Assembly (NCBI RefSeq): GCF_001640805.2
Contig: NC_066833.1
Coordinates: 2,660,243-2,724,242, forward strand
DNA: 64,000 nt
Reading direction: 5' to 3'
Source: Lates calcarifer
Lineage: Eukaryota; Chordata; Actinopteri; Centropomidae
Shown: one piece after another, positions 49,053 through 62,448 of the stretch
Position numbering within the stretch: position 1 is the first letter of the stretch
Layout of the letters: each line of letters starts with the position of its first letter
Program-made: the position numbers and the translations under genes
The notes under the pieces: generated by a model
Told to the model about the DNA's origin: nothing
Database searches by the model: none
What the model saw: the letters and a program-made list of their open reading frames with translations, nothing else

Positions 49053-51542
49053 TTCCAAACCATTAAGAGTCACTTCAGAGCTGTTTAAGCTAACAGACAG
49101 CTGATCGAGCGGAGCCTCCGTCATCAGAAACTGACTGCTCAGAGAAGAGTATTTATTTTCTCTTTAAACGCTTTTCTTTAATTCTAATTTCCCTGTATCT
49201 GTCCTCAAGTCTTAGGTGAGAGGGAAGATGCATGGAAAAGATGTTACAGGGGAAACTGGAGGGATGTAGCCACAATATTAAGATCAGCTGAATCAAACCA
49301 AGCATGTCTAAAGTTGCACAAACTGCACAAACAAATGACAAGACTATGTTACACTGCATGACAAACAGAGGGGGCAGAAATGAAAACAAACAAAAAACAC
49401 TGCTTCTTTCCTCCTCTTAAAAAAGATAATTCATCAATTCCTTTTCAACCCTGAGTTACACACAGACCCAGCCATTTCATTAAGATTTTATTCCACTCCT
49501 GTTAATTAACTTAGCAGCCATTTTACTTCTCTACACTAAATCTAAATGTTGCAGCATCAGCTGCGGTTTCTGTTTGATGTGTCAGATTTCTGTGTGGGGA
49601 GGGTCATCTCTGAAGGAGGCTCCTCAGTCCCTTCAGAAGCAGTGGAGCCTCATGTGAGCCAGAGCAGAAGAGTAAACATGAGTAACACTCGTCTTTTATG
49701 AAGCAACTGCACTTACAGAGGAACAGAGAGAACAAGAGAAATTATTTATCTCAGGAAAATACCAATGAAAACAAGCACTTTTTAAGAGATGTATTTTTCA
49801 TTTGCTCTGTTTTGGCTGTTTCAAAGTGACTACAAGTTTTCATCCCTGAGCTGAGAACAGTTAACCCTCTGAAGCCCACAGGAGCATATACTCCCAAATA
49901 TCACGCTGTCCTTAGAGCGTCATTACTCTGTGATGGTTTGAGCTACAGACATGCCATTTCTTCCTCTTGCATTAGCATATTGTTAGAGCAGAAATTTTAA
50001 ACCAATGAGGCCATTGTCATCGCTGGCTGCCAATCAAAGTTCATCCTCATTAATTCCCACACCACTAACCTCTATTTGATTAGACCTTTTTCTCCCCCCC
50101 CCCCTTACTGGTAAGGGAGTTGTATTACATTTTTCAAAAGAGCCCAGGCCCTTCGGTGGATTGAGATAGAGGAGTTTATGAAACGTCTTGGCTCTGATGT
50201 GTTAATGTGGGATCACAGTGAGTGGCAGATGGAATGAAGGAAGAGAGGAGGGGATGAAAACATATATTAGGATTCTGTCTGAGTCATCACACAGACACAG
50301 GGTAACAGCTCCTCTGCTCTTACATTTGTGCTCACAAGCTTCCTGCTCCTATCCTAAGGAGTTTAGATGACGATGGTTCGGTTCAGTTGTTTTTCCCCAA
50401 ATAAAACCACTCTGCAGAGGCAACAGTGAGTTGAGACATTATCTACCGAGCACAGGCATTTAGAGAACAGGCTTAGGCTGGCTTACCATATTCCACTCAT
50501 CCTCCCACCTTGGCCCTATACACCCACACACACAATGGATGTCTGCAGCATCAACTTTGCCTTAACTGCTAATAACTTGAGTTACAATTACCCAAAGAAT
50601 CAACGAGAGGAGACAGAGAGGAGGGAAAAAAGGCAGCTGATGTAAGACAAAAAAAAAGTCAGTGCACTTGTTTGGTCCACATTCTGTGTTCACTGAGATT
50701 CAGACTCCACCCCACCGCCCACATATCCAACCCTCTAACCGTCCTGACAAAGCTCCAGCACCGCAGGAGCAATGTGGAAAAATGACCACAATACTGACTC
50801 TTGTGATTTTGAACCAAAGCCTTTTCTGCCCGGCGTGGCCTAATCTGGTCTGGACTGGCCCTGTCTGCTGCCCACTGGGGCCCGGGCTGTGCAGGCCTGT
50901 GGAACAGGGCCAAGCCAGCAACAAATGCACAGTTAGGGAGACAGGAGGAGGACCACATACTGGTCGCCCGATCATAAACAAGTGTGTGTGTATGTGTGCA
51001 GATGAACACACAGTCAAACACATTACCTGCTCCCTGACCCTGAGAGGGAGGAACAGAGAGGATGGGAACAGAGACAGGGGTGGGGGGAGGTGGTTGACGA
51101 TGATTCGTTGTGACAGGAAGTCCCACTGTGGACTTCGATTACAGAATCCTCACCCTCCCTTTCAACCTCCCCCCTTTGTTCCACCAGCGTGTGTCAGGTG
51201 AGGGGTGAAGCAGTGAGGCCACACTCAGGGGAATCCACACGTCAGCTTGGATGCAGTAACATACAGTAGGGGAATTTTATTAGAGAAAAACACATACGCA
51301 GCATGAATGCCACATATCGGGCAGGACACACTGGGCGACTGCCCCAGGACCCCCAGGGGGATCTAAAAGCCCCAGGTTTAGTCTACATCGTGAGTCTACT
51401 CAGGTCCTCCATCCTTTATCTTGTGGCCCAGTCTTAATCTAGTTTAAGACCTGAGTTGTTTAAATTTATATTGTGTGTAAAGTAATTAACGCAGAGATAA
51501 CCTCGAGAAAGGTTGTGTTATTCAATCCTAAGAGAACTATGG

Positions 51543-51862
51543 GACTGCAACCAACAACTATTTTAATTATCAATACAAAGGACAAGTATTTTCTTTAAGC
51601 ATCTTTTCATTGTTTAGTCAGAAAACAGTGAAAATGGCCTTAGTTAACATGTATTATTTGATTTTTGTTGTCTGAGCAGCTGTCAAAAATACAAACATGT
51701 TGAGTTAATCATAAAAAACTGAGAAAACCAGTGAAATTCATAAACAAGAAGCCGGTACCTGTGGATATTTGGCATTTTTTGCTATTAAAAAAAGACAAGC
51801 GATTAGTAATCAGTTCGTACAGTTGTTGCCAACTAATCAGTTAATTCACAGAATCAATAAGC
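51543..51862. repeat. AT-rich dispersed family, forward copy
   Basis: Starts GACTGCAACCAACAACTATT and includes TTTAGTCAGAAAACAGTGAA. It ends within AACTAATCAGTTAATTCACA. Confidence 0.55.
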
Positions 51863-52032
51863 ACCTTTCAGACCCTGGTAATGTCAACATTAACAGATGG
51901 GTTTAGCAGTGGTTAATTTGATAAACATATTCCTATCTAATATATTCACTGCACAATTATTAGTCATCTCTGACAGAAGATAAAGGGAGTGAACAAGTGA
52001 GTAAAACCATGTGTGGAATAAAAAGCAAGACA

Positions 52033-52034
<2 letters not shown>

Positions 52035-52066
<32 letters not shown>
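52035..52066. repeat. (GT)n microsatellite
   Basis: Sixteen units. Confidence 0.9.
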
Positions 52067-52067
<1 letters not shown>

Positions 52068-53000
52068 CGTGTTCAAGGCATTTACAGTTGTCAGTCGAGG
52101 AGGAGGGAAGGCATAAAGAGTGACAGCTCTGAGTCCTGCAGTTAAGGGCCTTTCCTGCCTCCTCCCACGCAGCTGTGGATGAATGAGTGAGCAGCGAGCT
52201 CCCAGGTGGCTGAGCGGAAAGAGACCCTCGTCATTTTTTCCTTGATTTTTGACTCTAACGCTCACTAACACATTTGACAAGATTCGCTTCAATCACTGCA
52301 GATTTATTCTGCCTGAATTAACGATTAGCTTCAGTCTGAATAAATTTGTATAATTTAAAACTGATCTGTAGCAATTTGCTCTAGTATTTCTGATTGTTTG
52401 AATTCTTTCTTCTATTAAGGTATTCATTTTTTAATCCAATTCTATCTGATTTGAGGCGTAGCTCTGTTGTGTGGACAGCGGAGCCAGGTACCACCAATGG
52501 CAAACCCTGACAAAGCTGCACTGATATCAAAAGCTCAAGCTCTGTACTGTGCACAGGAGTGAGAGAGGAAACATATTTTCTGTGTTTGAACGCTAACAGG
52601 TCTTAATGAAGCCTCAGGAAAACATGTGTCAGGGGAGCATGAGAATAAACAGCAGAAAAAAGTGAGAGGACGACAAAGCAAGAAATGAATGGGAACGTGG
52701 GAAGGAGAAAAATGAGGGTTAAAAAATTAAAGCCAGAGGAGAGAAAACTCTCCGATCCAATCGTCTGAGTGTTTTGGGTCATGAGCCAAGTGTGAGATTT
52801 GCTGCCGGATGCTGTTTCGGGACCATCTGCAGAGAGAGAGGAGGCACTCTCTGGATTAACCGGCTGATTTGTTGCCTAACTTTGAGTAAGCACCCAATCA
52901 GCTCTGTGAGAAATGCCCATTCTTTACAGTACACTGAAAGCAATTAATGCAAGACTTCCTCAGAGCAGGCCCAAGTGCTGCCTGATGTCATGATCCCACT

Positions 53001-53024
53001 GTGTGTGTGTGTGTGTGTGTGTGT
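53001..53024. repeat. (GT)n microsatellite
   Basis: Twelve units. Confidence 0.88.
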
Positions 53025-53700
53025 ACCTGGATCCTGCTGCAAAATTAATGGGCTGGATGGACCGTTAAATCTATGACATCATCCCACTGCTAAATCATTG
53101 ATAAGCTGCGGGGCCACTGCTGGATCAGAATGAGCCCATTAAGGAAGCACTGAAGGACAGGATCCTCCAGGAGAAGACAGCATGTTTAAGGTGGTAGCCT
53201 GCAGCCCACCATGATCTAAGATCCACATGAACCTCCAAAGGCCCACAAGCATATGTGTGTGTGTTTCTCAGTGTGTATGCGTGGGTGCAGTGGAGGCCTA
53301 CACACACACACACAGCCTCACACAGTTTTTGCTCATAATGTATTAAGAACAAAACCACACTCACAGGGAGTCTCCTCAAAAACATACGCAAACACAATCT
53401 GACAGTGAGGTTCCTGCCCTCAGGTGTTCTGGCTTTACCCCCCAGCCCTGCGATGGATCACAGCTCAGAGAGAGGACACTGGAGCAGGTATTTAGAGCAC
53501 AGCATAACATGATGTAATACAGGAATCAGAGAGCTGTCCACGACAACAACCACAGGAACAATCAGCCTGTGAGAACAGTTACAACAGGGTTTCAATGAGA
53601 AAGGTCAGAGGTCAGGAGCTTGTGATGAAGAACAAAAAGGCTCGATCATAAATCACCCATAGAGACGGCAATCAACAGCTCAGCAATGATTTTGTTTTAA

Positions 53701-54054
53701 TGCAACTAGTGATAATTTACATTATTGATTCATGTTGATTATTTTCAATAAATCAGATAACTGCTCTATAAATGTCCTGTTAACTTTCAATTATTTTCTC
53801 ATATATTGATTCATTGTCTGGTCTATAAAATGAAACAACATCCTCTTTAGTCTGACCATCAGTCCAAAGATAGTGTAGTACAATTGTATATTTTGAGAAT
53901 TTGAGAAACTCAACATTTTTGGGGTTTGTTTAACAGGATTTTTTTTGCTAATTTCTGATTGTTGGACAAAATCATTTTTTAGTTTTAAAAATCAGTTGAT
54001 AAATCAATAAAATGATCAGCAGATAAACTGATAATGAAAATGATCATTAGTTGC
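53701..54054. mobile_element. Full-length-looking member of the AT-rich family with terminal inverted repeats
   Basis: Left end TGCAACTAGTGATAATTT; the right end reads TGCAACTAATGATCATTTT on the complement. The two match over about 18 bases with two mismatches, so both termini of a 354-bp non-autonomous DNA element are present. The interior has GGTCTATAAAATGAAACAAC and CAGTCCAAAGATAGTGTAG, shared with other copies. No coding capacity. Related to a very abundant teleost repeat, probably hAT-type. Confidence 0.65.
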
Positions 54055-56370
54055 AGCCCATTCTGGCTACTGCACTGCATTCTACACTAGCCCCTTTTAC
54101 ACAGCCTGTTCAAGGCAGGAATGTTGTGCTGTTATTCAGCCTCGCTGCTCTGTACAAACGCTACAAAGGTAGAAATGGGGGCGGGGGGTGGTCACTGTCC
54201 TGCCTTTGAGCTGGCAGTGGAGGCAGTCACTGAGCCGGACTGATGTCTGTGTAAAAGAGAGAGCCAGCACGATGGGACAGACGCCGACCAACACCAACTG
54301 CTGTGCTCCATGCCACACCTCTGATTCCATGATGCCAACATCACACACTGAGGCATTACATCGGCTTTGTGTGGTGCAGTGTAAACAAACACAAGCAGCG
54401 TAGTGAGGGGTCATAACTCCAATACACTCTCTGTGAATAAGGGTTACTGTGTTTCAGTCATGTATGTAGAGGACTGGATACCAAATTCGAAGGCGCCCCA
54501 AATGTGCACAAACACAGATAAACTCTCCACAAGTTTTTGGGTCCACAGTGCAGCAGAGTCCCTCTCCAGCTGAACCAGTGGAGAGCATGCACATACACAC
54601 GAGGGGGATGACATAACTGACTCATACAACTCCTACACGCCAGTCATTTTCAGGGGGTTTGTGACAATCTGAAACATTCATTCACTGTTTTATAGCTGCT
54701 CCTTCTCTAATGATTGGATATGGAGGAAAAGGCTTCTTATGCCAGCGTGCATGATGCGATGCTGCAACGCTGACTGTGGCCACTGACTGAATCACCTGAC
54801 AGCCTGGTGCTGATCCTGAGGTTGTCTTTCATGAAAACTACTGTCTCCTTTCATGGAACAAAAAAAAAAAAAGAAGAGCTGAACACAGTGTTCTTCCAGT
54901 GCAAATACAACTAAAGCTCTCAGAGAGTTTTCCAGATTGTGATGAAAATATCACTTGTGAAATATTTACCCTCTTTAGCAGAGCAAAACGGAAAACCTTC
55001 AGCTGAAGGAGAAGCATCTTAATTACAGGAAGCAGAGGAATTCATGGGAAATGTGTTTGTAATCTTAACAACAGCACAAACAAACCACAGACACAAGATA
55101 AACCCAGCACTGAAAACTGTTGTTTTTACAATCTTCTCATTTGTTTATGGTAATCAGACTAATTAAAACTAATCAGAATTATCAGTAATGTAATGCAGCT
55201 TAAAACTGTTACACATATCACTTTTAAGAGCAAAGAATTAAAATGATCCCATTATTTTTTTTTAATCAACTGCGCTGATGCAATGTAGGATTTTCTCATT
55301 AATAAAGTGCTGTGAAATTATAAACAGAAGGCCTGATTATCTGCTTTGCATTTTTCATTTGGTCTAATTTGGGAGCTCTCAGGCTTGATTCCCAGCACAG
55401 ACTAGTTTTGCATCAAAAGCAAAGAGGAGGGAAATAATAAATTACGCCAATAATAAACAGCTCAGGAGGGCTGTGAAGCTGTCATCGCAGTTCAGATCAC
55501 AACGATTCAGCTGCATAAAACAGAAAATCCAACACCGGCCCTGGTCAAAAACACAGGTTTCAAAATTTAGCTGCGGTCACCGCAGCATGAGGTCATCAGT
55601 ACAGCAGGAGAGGTTCGTGTTCTGGGTTCAAATTTAGAACAGGGCTGAATACTGTGTCCTGTGTTTGACTGGTCTATATTCAAACAGCCACTAACCAGCG
55701 GTGAGCAACACAGCTTCATATACAGAACAGTCATTACACCGAACCAGACCTCCCGAAAGCCTGGAGCTTCTCTACTGGGAATCCAACCACAGCCATCAGC
55801 CTCTGCCGCTCCGATGCACTCAGCTGACCACAAACCATAGAGATCTTCAGGAATAAGGAGTGGAAACTCTGACGCTAAATCCCTGGCATCCTTCTGCCTT
55901 TGCACTAAACACAACTCTGACAAAACATAGCTCACGCTGCAGAGCATCGGCTCGGACGAATCAATGAAATCAATCGAACTTTTGATTAAAACTGCGGTGC
56001 ATTTAAATGATGAAAGGGTGAAGTAAGTGCAACAGAAAAGCTGCTGGATTTTTACCAAGAAAACAACCATGAATTTGTCTTTTCACTGATGAAGAGTCCA
56101 ATCTTGATTCTCAAAGCAATTAATCACGTCCTGGATACAGACAGACAGGGGGAGAAAATGGTGTGTGTGCGTGTGTGAGAGAGAGAGAGAGTACTTTGTG
56201 CCCTCTGTGAAGAGAATCTGCACAGTGGTCAGCATATTGGCTCGGCCATTTCCTCCCAGCTCAGGCTGTAGTCTATAAAAGTTAATGATCCCACTGGACT
56301 GAGACTGGGCAGGCATGCATGAAAACACATTGGTACGTTTATATGAACGCACAGACATGACATGTAAATG

Positions 56371-56401
<31 letters not shown>
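56371..56401. repeat. (CA)n microsatellite
   Basis: About fifteen units. A short (GT)n/(GA)n run lies nearby at 56161-56191. Confidence 0.9.
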
Positions 56402-56403
<2 letters not shown>

Positions 56404-56580
56404 ACTATTAATCCTCATCCCACACATACACACACTTCACAATGCCTTGCAGTCCTGTCTTTTAAGGCTCAGCGGAGTTGGGGGCAGGTTTCCTCCCTGT
56501 CTCCTCAAATTTCACGCACACTTCAGTTGTAAGCCTCCTTACATAACACTGCTCCCGAACTTCCACTGCGCTGCCAGAGA

Positions 56581-56581
<1 letters not shown>

Positions 56582-56613
<32 letters not shown>
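56582..56613. repeat. (GT)n microsatellite
   Basis: About sixteen units. Confidence 0.9.
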
Positions 56614-56614
<1 letters not shown>

Positions 56615-56906
56615 ATTTCACTGGTCAGTAATCACTGTGCTAAGTGTCCTGCACTTGTACTTCCCAGTGCCGCCCAAAAGAGAAAACAAGGAGACATGAA
56701 AGGACAGAACAAGAACGAGTGAGAGTGAATGGTGGTTTTAAAAAAAGTGCAGATACTTTATACACGCACATTTTACACCACACTGGTTAAATATGCACAC
56801 ATACACAGACCGCTCTGTCATAACATTTAGCTCCTTCACATAAGGAAGAAGCATTACTCTGCTTCTAAACCCACACAGCATCAGTCTTTTTACTGCTTTA
56901 TACGGT

Positions 56907-57127
56907 GTAGAGGAGAGGAGAGGAGAGAGAGAAAGAAAGGGTTGAGTGAAGGAGGAAAGGAACAAAGGTTGGGGAAAGGAGAGGAGGAACAGTACAGGGG
57001 AAACAAGGAGGATAGAGGAGAGGAAATGTTGAAGAGAACAGTTTGAGGAGGAGAAGTGAAAAGATGAAAGAAAAGGAGACAAGAAGGAAAGGAAAGTAAA
57101 CAAGAAGAGGAAAGGAGAGGAGAGAAG
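56907..57127. repeat. Polypurine tract, (GGAGA)-like
   Basis: About 220 bp that is mostly purine on the plus strand, built from GAGGAGAGGA, GGAAAGGA and GAAGAGG words. Long open frames on the complement (Ser/Leu/Phe-rich) are compositional. Confidence 0.75.
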
Positions 57128-58064
57128 CCCAGTGATGCAGACAGGAAGTAAAATGAATGTTGAGAATAATGAAACGAGGGAGGGACTGACAGCAAGCGTT
57201 AAAGACTAATCATGGTGTGTTTAATTGCAGTCAGAAATAAAAAGCAGTCACAGTGAAGTGGACAGAGACGTGTAGTGAGTCTCCTACAGACACATTAATA
57301 CACACAAACACTCATACTGGAGAAAATGGATCTCATCATCCTGTGGTGTAAATAACTGTTGAGAGCTCTCTGTGGGATAAGAAAAGAGCAGCACTGCTAA
57401 CAGCTGTCACATTACAGTATCACATTAATGTGATTTGGCCTGCTGCATGTAAGAGAGGAGGGAGAAGAGAGGAAGATGGCACTTGGATACATGCAGTGTG
57501 TTTTCTCTAATGTATCTTAATTAGCCCCCTAATGTTTTATGTTAATCCCTCTCACAGTTTATTTCTTTTTAGTTTACAACCCACTCTGTCTTCCTCACAC
57601 TGTCACTCTTTAATTTCTTCACACTCTTATGGTTTCGCTTTTTTCACTCACATACTGTCTGTGCATGAACTACTGTAGCTCTTCCTGGATGTAAATACAC
57701 TGAAACGCTGTCGCCTTCATTGTACTGTAACGTCCTTCCCCATCAAATAAACATGACAGCATTGTTCAGCTGCTGCTCCTTTTCTATCTGTGCAAGAAAA
57801 ACCGCAGTCATACTTTTGTCAAAGCGCTCTCTCTCCGTCTGTAGCTGTGCAGTGTCATGGCAACAGAGTGGTCACAATGAGCGCAGTTTATCAGGGTGTG
57901 TTTGAAAAGGTTTTGCTCCTGTAATTCCAGGCAACACTCGAGACTGTCCGACCCTCTGCAGTAATAATGATAAGTTCCTCTCTTTAAGTCACTTTCAGGT
58001 AGAAATAAAAGGCGTGCAGATATTATGAGTTTCAAAAAGGTCACCAATGATACAGAGCGATGCA

Positions 58065-58345
58065 GCTTTTCCTCAAATGATTCATCGATCAGTTCATTAA
58101 TATTAATGGAGAATGATTTGTTAACCTTTTAAGTAATTTATCGAGCCACGATGTCAAACATTTGTTGGTTACAGCTTCACAAATGTGCTGATTTGCATGC
58201 TTTCAGCTGTTCCATATTGTAAGTGAATTTAGATTTTCTGATCATGTGCACAACTAATAAAGACCATTTGTGTTTCTTTATGATATTTTACGGACAAAAG
58301 AATTTAAACCATTGTTTTAATCAATAATGAAAATAATCATCTGCA
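58065..58345. repeat. AT-rich dispersed family, copy
   Basis: TTCATCGATCAGTTCATTAA, TGGTTACAGCTTCACAAATG, TGCTGATTTGCATGCTTTCA and AATAATGAAAATAATCATCT are in the order of the reverse orientation. Confidence 0.55.
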
Positions 58346-58433
58346 AGTCTAAACGAAGATGCACTGCACAGCATGGTGTCTTTTGTTGTCAGCACTGAAG
58401 CATTATATCCTAACCAATACTGGATTGACGTGG

Positions 58434-59176
58434 CCAGGTTTCCATCCAAATGTACTGGAGCCAAATTTCAAGAAAATCGGCAAAAGAAAATGTGAATTAA
58501 ATCACGTTTCCATTATGAGAATAACAGGAGATGGTTCATCAAGATCAACACCTGGTGGTGTTTATTTTCTAGTCAGGTGCCATTAAAGAGAAGAAAAGAC
58601 AAAACCAACATAGAAAATATGTAAGTAAGGTTTGTTTCACACATTAATTAGTCGTCAGAGTCTCTCCTAGTCTGAGTGGCATTTAAGTCACATGATTCAT
58701 TGTGCCATTTATTCACACACAATTTGCTTTTAGTCACACAGCAACTTTTCCTCGTTCCACTTTTTGCAATATTTGTCCTGATTTTCAGCATTTCTACTCT
58801 TGTTTTTCATGTATAACTTGAAATGCAAATAAAACAGGTTTCTGTACACCCACCTATCATTAAAGAATTGTGACAAATACACACAGAGCACTATGTCTGG
58901 TGCATAAACTATGTAATGGCGACATGGTTTCTTTTGCACAAACAACAAACCACAAAACATCTGGCAAAACAGTTGGATTTGTTTTTACATCTGACCAAAT
59001 TGGCTGCAGAGTGGGTCCCATTAAAACCACATCCGTCTGAGTAACCTGACATGACTATCAAATAAATCCACGACAACCCTGTTTCCAGGATGTTCACATT
59101 ACTCTGAACCACATAAATGTTGAAATCAATCTGTTTGTTCAGATTAAATAATAGCATTTTGTGCATGGAAACATTC
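58434..59176. mobile_element. Candidate DNA transposon with GTTTCCAT termini
   Basis: Left end CCAGGTTTCCATCCAAATGT; the complement of the right end reads GTGGGAATGTTTCCATGCAC. The internal 58434-58530 block recurs at 62449-62555. The element would be about 745 bp with no intact open frame. The ends may instead belong to two small elements. Confidence 0.45.
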
Positions 59177-60829
59177 CCACTGCATAAGTCAGTCTATTAT
59201 CTGAGAATGTATCAAAGTTGTGAAACTCTAAGTGACTCACTTGCACCTTAATATAAGAGTCTGAACAGTACACGAGGCCATAACCTAAGTAATGGCCTCA
59301 GTTTATCATGAAAATGAAAGCTTTGGCTACATTTTCAGTTCCATCTTGAGTCATCCCTATTATCATTACACTCAGAGCAGCAGCAGCCTTTCCTGAGCGC
59401 AGCTTTGCTTTCTGCCAGCTCCACAAGTTCTCCAGGACTCAGCAGCCCTGCCAAAGAGTGAGAAGCCAGTCTGCCAGTTTCTGCCAAGTTCTCAGACAGA
59501 CTTCAAAGGAAGTGAGCTGCCATTCTGCTCTTTTATACCAGAGAAGAAGAAGTTGAGTGGCCTCCAGGCCAAACAGAGAAAGAAAGCGAAGGAGAGGAGA
59601 AGAAATAAACAGTGACAGACAGAGAGGAGAGGGACAGAGAGAAATTAAATGAGAGGAGGAGAGAGAATATATTTTGAGGCTCAGTGATCTAGAGAAAATT
59701 CAGGTTAACCTTGAGGAGATGGGGAAAATGGCACAAAGGGTAAAGGTATCGTTAAATATCTGCAAACGCTAGCCTCCCTCCTCTCTGCGCAGTCTCCTGT
59801 TTCCCCGTCAGAAGACGAGGAGAAGGGCAGCAAGGGTCAACTCTTACTGTCTCGTCTGTGCGCACACATGGTTCAACTGTAGAAAGACACGCTGACAGGC
59901 CTTGTTCACCCTCCTCACACTACCTCCTGTCTTGTACGCTGTCCTCTCTTGCTCACTTGTTGTGCTGCTCTCACAGTGTCAGCTTGGTGGTGAATTTGTA
60001 TCCTGACACGCTGCCTAACCTCAACATGTTCACTTCCAACTCCCGATCTCCTTCCTACAGTCAAAGGCAAAGCCACACGGCAGAGAGCTGTATCTGATTT
60101 CTTGTGCTAGTCCGCATTGATCTACATGCCAGTGATGCTTCTCCAGGGCCCGAGCTCCAATCAGCACAACACACAATCCACTAAAATCTATGCTACACAG
60201 TCAATTGTCTGGGAGCACAGCCTGAGAGAAACTGTGTGTCACGAGAAAGGAACTCAGTGCTCGGAAGAAAGCCTTTGTCTGGCCCACAATAAGTTCCTGT
60301 GTGCTTGTAAAGGCCACCTCTGATATTAAGTGCACTGCAGTTACAGCCCCCATATACACGAACAAGTCTCTCTGCACTATAAACAGACTGAAGTGCCTGA
60401 CCATCTCACCAGGACCTCTGAGCTAAAAGAAAAGCTCTGACCTTTATCTTGTCTGCTGCCTTTCTCATTTCAGCATCCGTGGGTGTCTGAAAGCTCCAGA
60501 GCGGCTGAGCCCACTCATCCATTCAAGCCACGGCAGGGTCAAAGGGCACGGCGGTAATGACAAGATGATATGCTCAGCGTTCAGCATGGGCCCATCATGT
60601 TGTGATGAAACCACAAGATGAGGTGTAGTTTCCCAGTGATCGCTCCTTCTGTGCTCTGTCTGTCTCTGTGGAGAGCCTTCTTAAACAACCTATTAGGCTG
60701 CAGGGGGTTGAAGAATGGGCGCTTATAGAGGTTTAGATATATCCTATAGCCTGGCCTACTGCTGTGTAGTGTTGCCTAGCATGTAGATAATGGGGCTGCC
60801 TCCCTAAAATTCAATGATTCAATGCATCT

Positions 60830-61051
60830 GTTGGGAAGACGGCCGACAGCGTGAAGCGGGGCGGTGCGACTCGTTTCTGTTGGCCGCTCAGAAACTCTCC
60901 GCTCCAGTGTCAGGTAAGCTCTGCCGAGAGCTGCGTGCCGTGGTGTTATGGCGAGTTAAAACCACCTGCCGACACAGTCAGCAGCTCGGCAGGAGAGACA
61001 CTCCATGGTAGGATTTCATAACTGAAGTATGACCAAGACAGCAACTCTAGG
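60830..61051. repeat. Dispersed family C, copy 3 (CpG-rich)
   Basis: Contains GACTCGTTTCTGTTGGCCGC, CTCTGCCGAGAGCTGCGTGC, AGCAGCTCGGCAGGAGAGAC and GTAGGATTTCATAACTGAAG. It retains many CpG dinucleotides, in contrast to the AT-rich surroundings, suggesting it is younger than copies 1 and 2. Confidence 0.6.
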
Positions 61052-61449
61052 TCTGCAGTGTTTAGACAGTATACATAATGTGGTGGCAGGAAAATATTTG
61101 CAGCTGCTGCAATGTCACAAAGTCACAACTGCACTATGCAGAGGGCTTTTAATTTGAAACAATGCTTACAGGAAGTGGAGACAGTTGAGACAAGGGGAGA
61201 AAACAGAGGAGAGAGAAACGTAGATTTAACTAATATCTAAATAGATTTCGATTAACTACTGACTCTACTGGCACAAATCTAAAAGGGTGGCCGCTGGACT
61301 GTCAAAAAAACAATTAAGTTTTTATTGGCTGTGTCTGTCTCTTACCCGGCTCTCTCTGTGCACCTGTCATTCACCTGTCGTTCAGGGTGCATGTGTGTGT
61401 AAAACTGAACTGAACTGACTGAAAAATGCTCCACACGGTGGCATCATTA

Positions 61450-61560
61450 AGCATCCAAACGCCAAAATATTAAATTTGCTATAATGTAAGACCAAGAAAA
61501 GCAGCAAATTCTGGAACCATTAAAACTCTGATATTTTTGCTTGAAAAATGTCACATTTCT
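61450..61560. repeat. AT-rich dispersed family, fragment
   Basis: AACGCCAAAATATTAAATTT, ATAATGTAAGACCAAGAAAA and TTTTTGCTTGAAAAATGTCA, as at 47105-47215. Confidence 0.5.
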
Positions 61561-62448
61561 TCAACTTTTGAAGAAATAGCCTTTCATCTGTTTTGTTTTG
61601 TGTCGTCTTCTAGCTTACTAAATCTTTTTAACTGGTTTTATTATTTCACTATAAACCTCTCTGTACTGTCTCATCCTCAGTTTCTAGTGAAACATTTCAA
61701 ACTGCTTTATATGAAAGGTGCTGCACAAATGTTTGATTGATTCAGTGAATGTATAAATGTTTTCCTGTGAGGCTGTTGTTGATGTATCAATTAAATGTCT
61801 GTATTTTGACAGTGTGAAGTGACATCATCTCTTTGGCTCTGTACCTAGTTACTGTTTCAACACCATCTCTCCATCTTGGACAGTCTGCCTTGCATTTTGT
61901 ATTTCTGGCTAAAGCTCCACTGGTTGTTGGCTGTGACTGTGAACCTGCCATCTGTCTTTTTTTTCTTGCTTTGTATCCTAAATGTCGCTGCTCGTCTCGC
62001 AGCGCTCATTTGAAATGAATGATTATCAGTGGCTTTGTCTCTTTGTTTTCATTGCCAGCATGGACGTATGGTCAGACGCCAACATGGATCCCTCCCACCA
62101 GAAGCTGCCATTTATTTCTGTAGATAGCACTTTTGTTTCCACTGTTCATTAATCATAAATGGTGCTGCATGACAGCAGTGAGGCTCACTAAGTGCTCTGG
62201 TTTTTACAGAAAATAGTTAAATGACAGTAAGGATGGTGTTGATGAAAATTACACTTGTTGTATAGCATCTGTGATACTGCCCACTACATCAAGCCTCAAC
62301 TGATTTGTACAATTGTGAAAATCACAGGCAATTTTAAATTAATGTTTATATCACATTTTCTTGGTGTTTCTAAAAACTTTCTGTGATGTGGGTACAGATT
62401 TGTGTTTCAATTTATTTAACCATTATTGAACCAGGAAAGCCCAGTCAC

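Noticed and set aside
50659..51201. Overlapping 155- and 179-codon open frames on opposite strands
   Set aside because: Both strands are open because of local GC/CT composition. There is no domain, splice context or codon pattern of a real exon.
56738..57195. Ser/Leu/Phe-rich open frames on the minus strand
   Set aside because: Direct translation of a polypurine/polypyrimidine tract.
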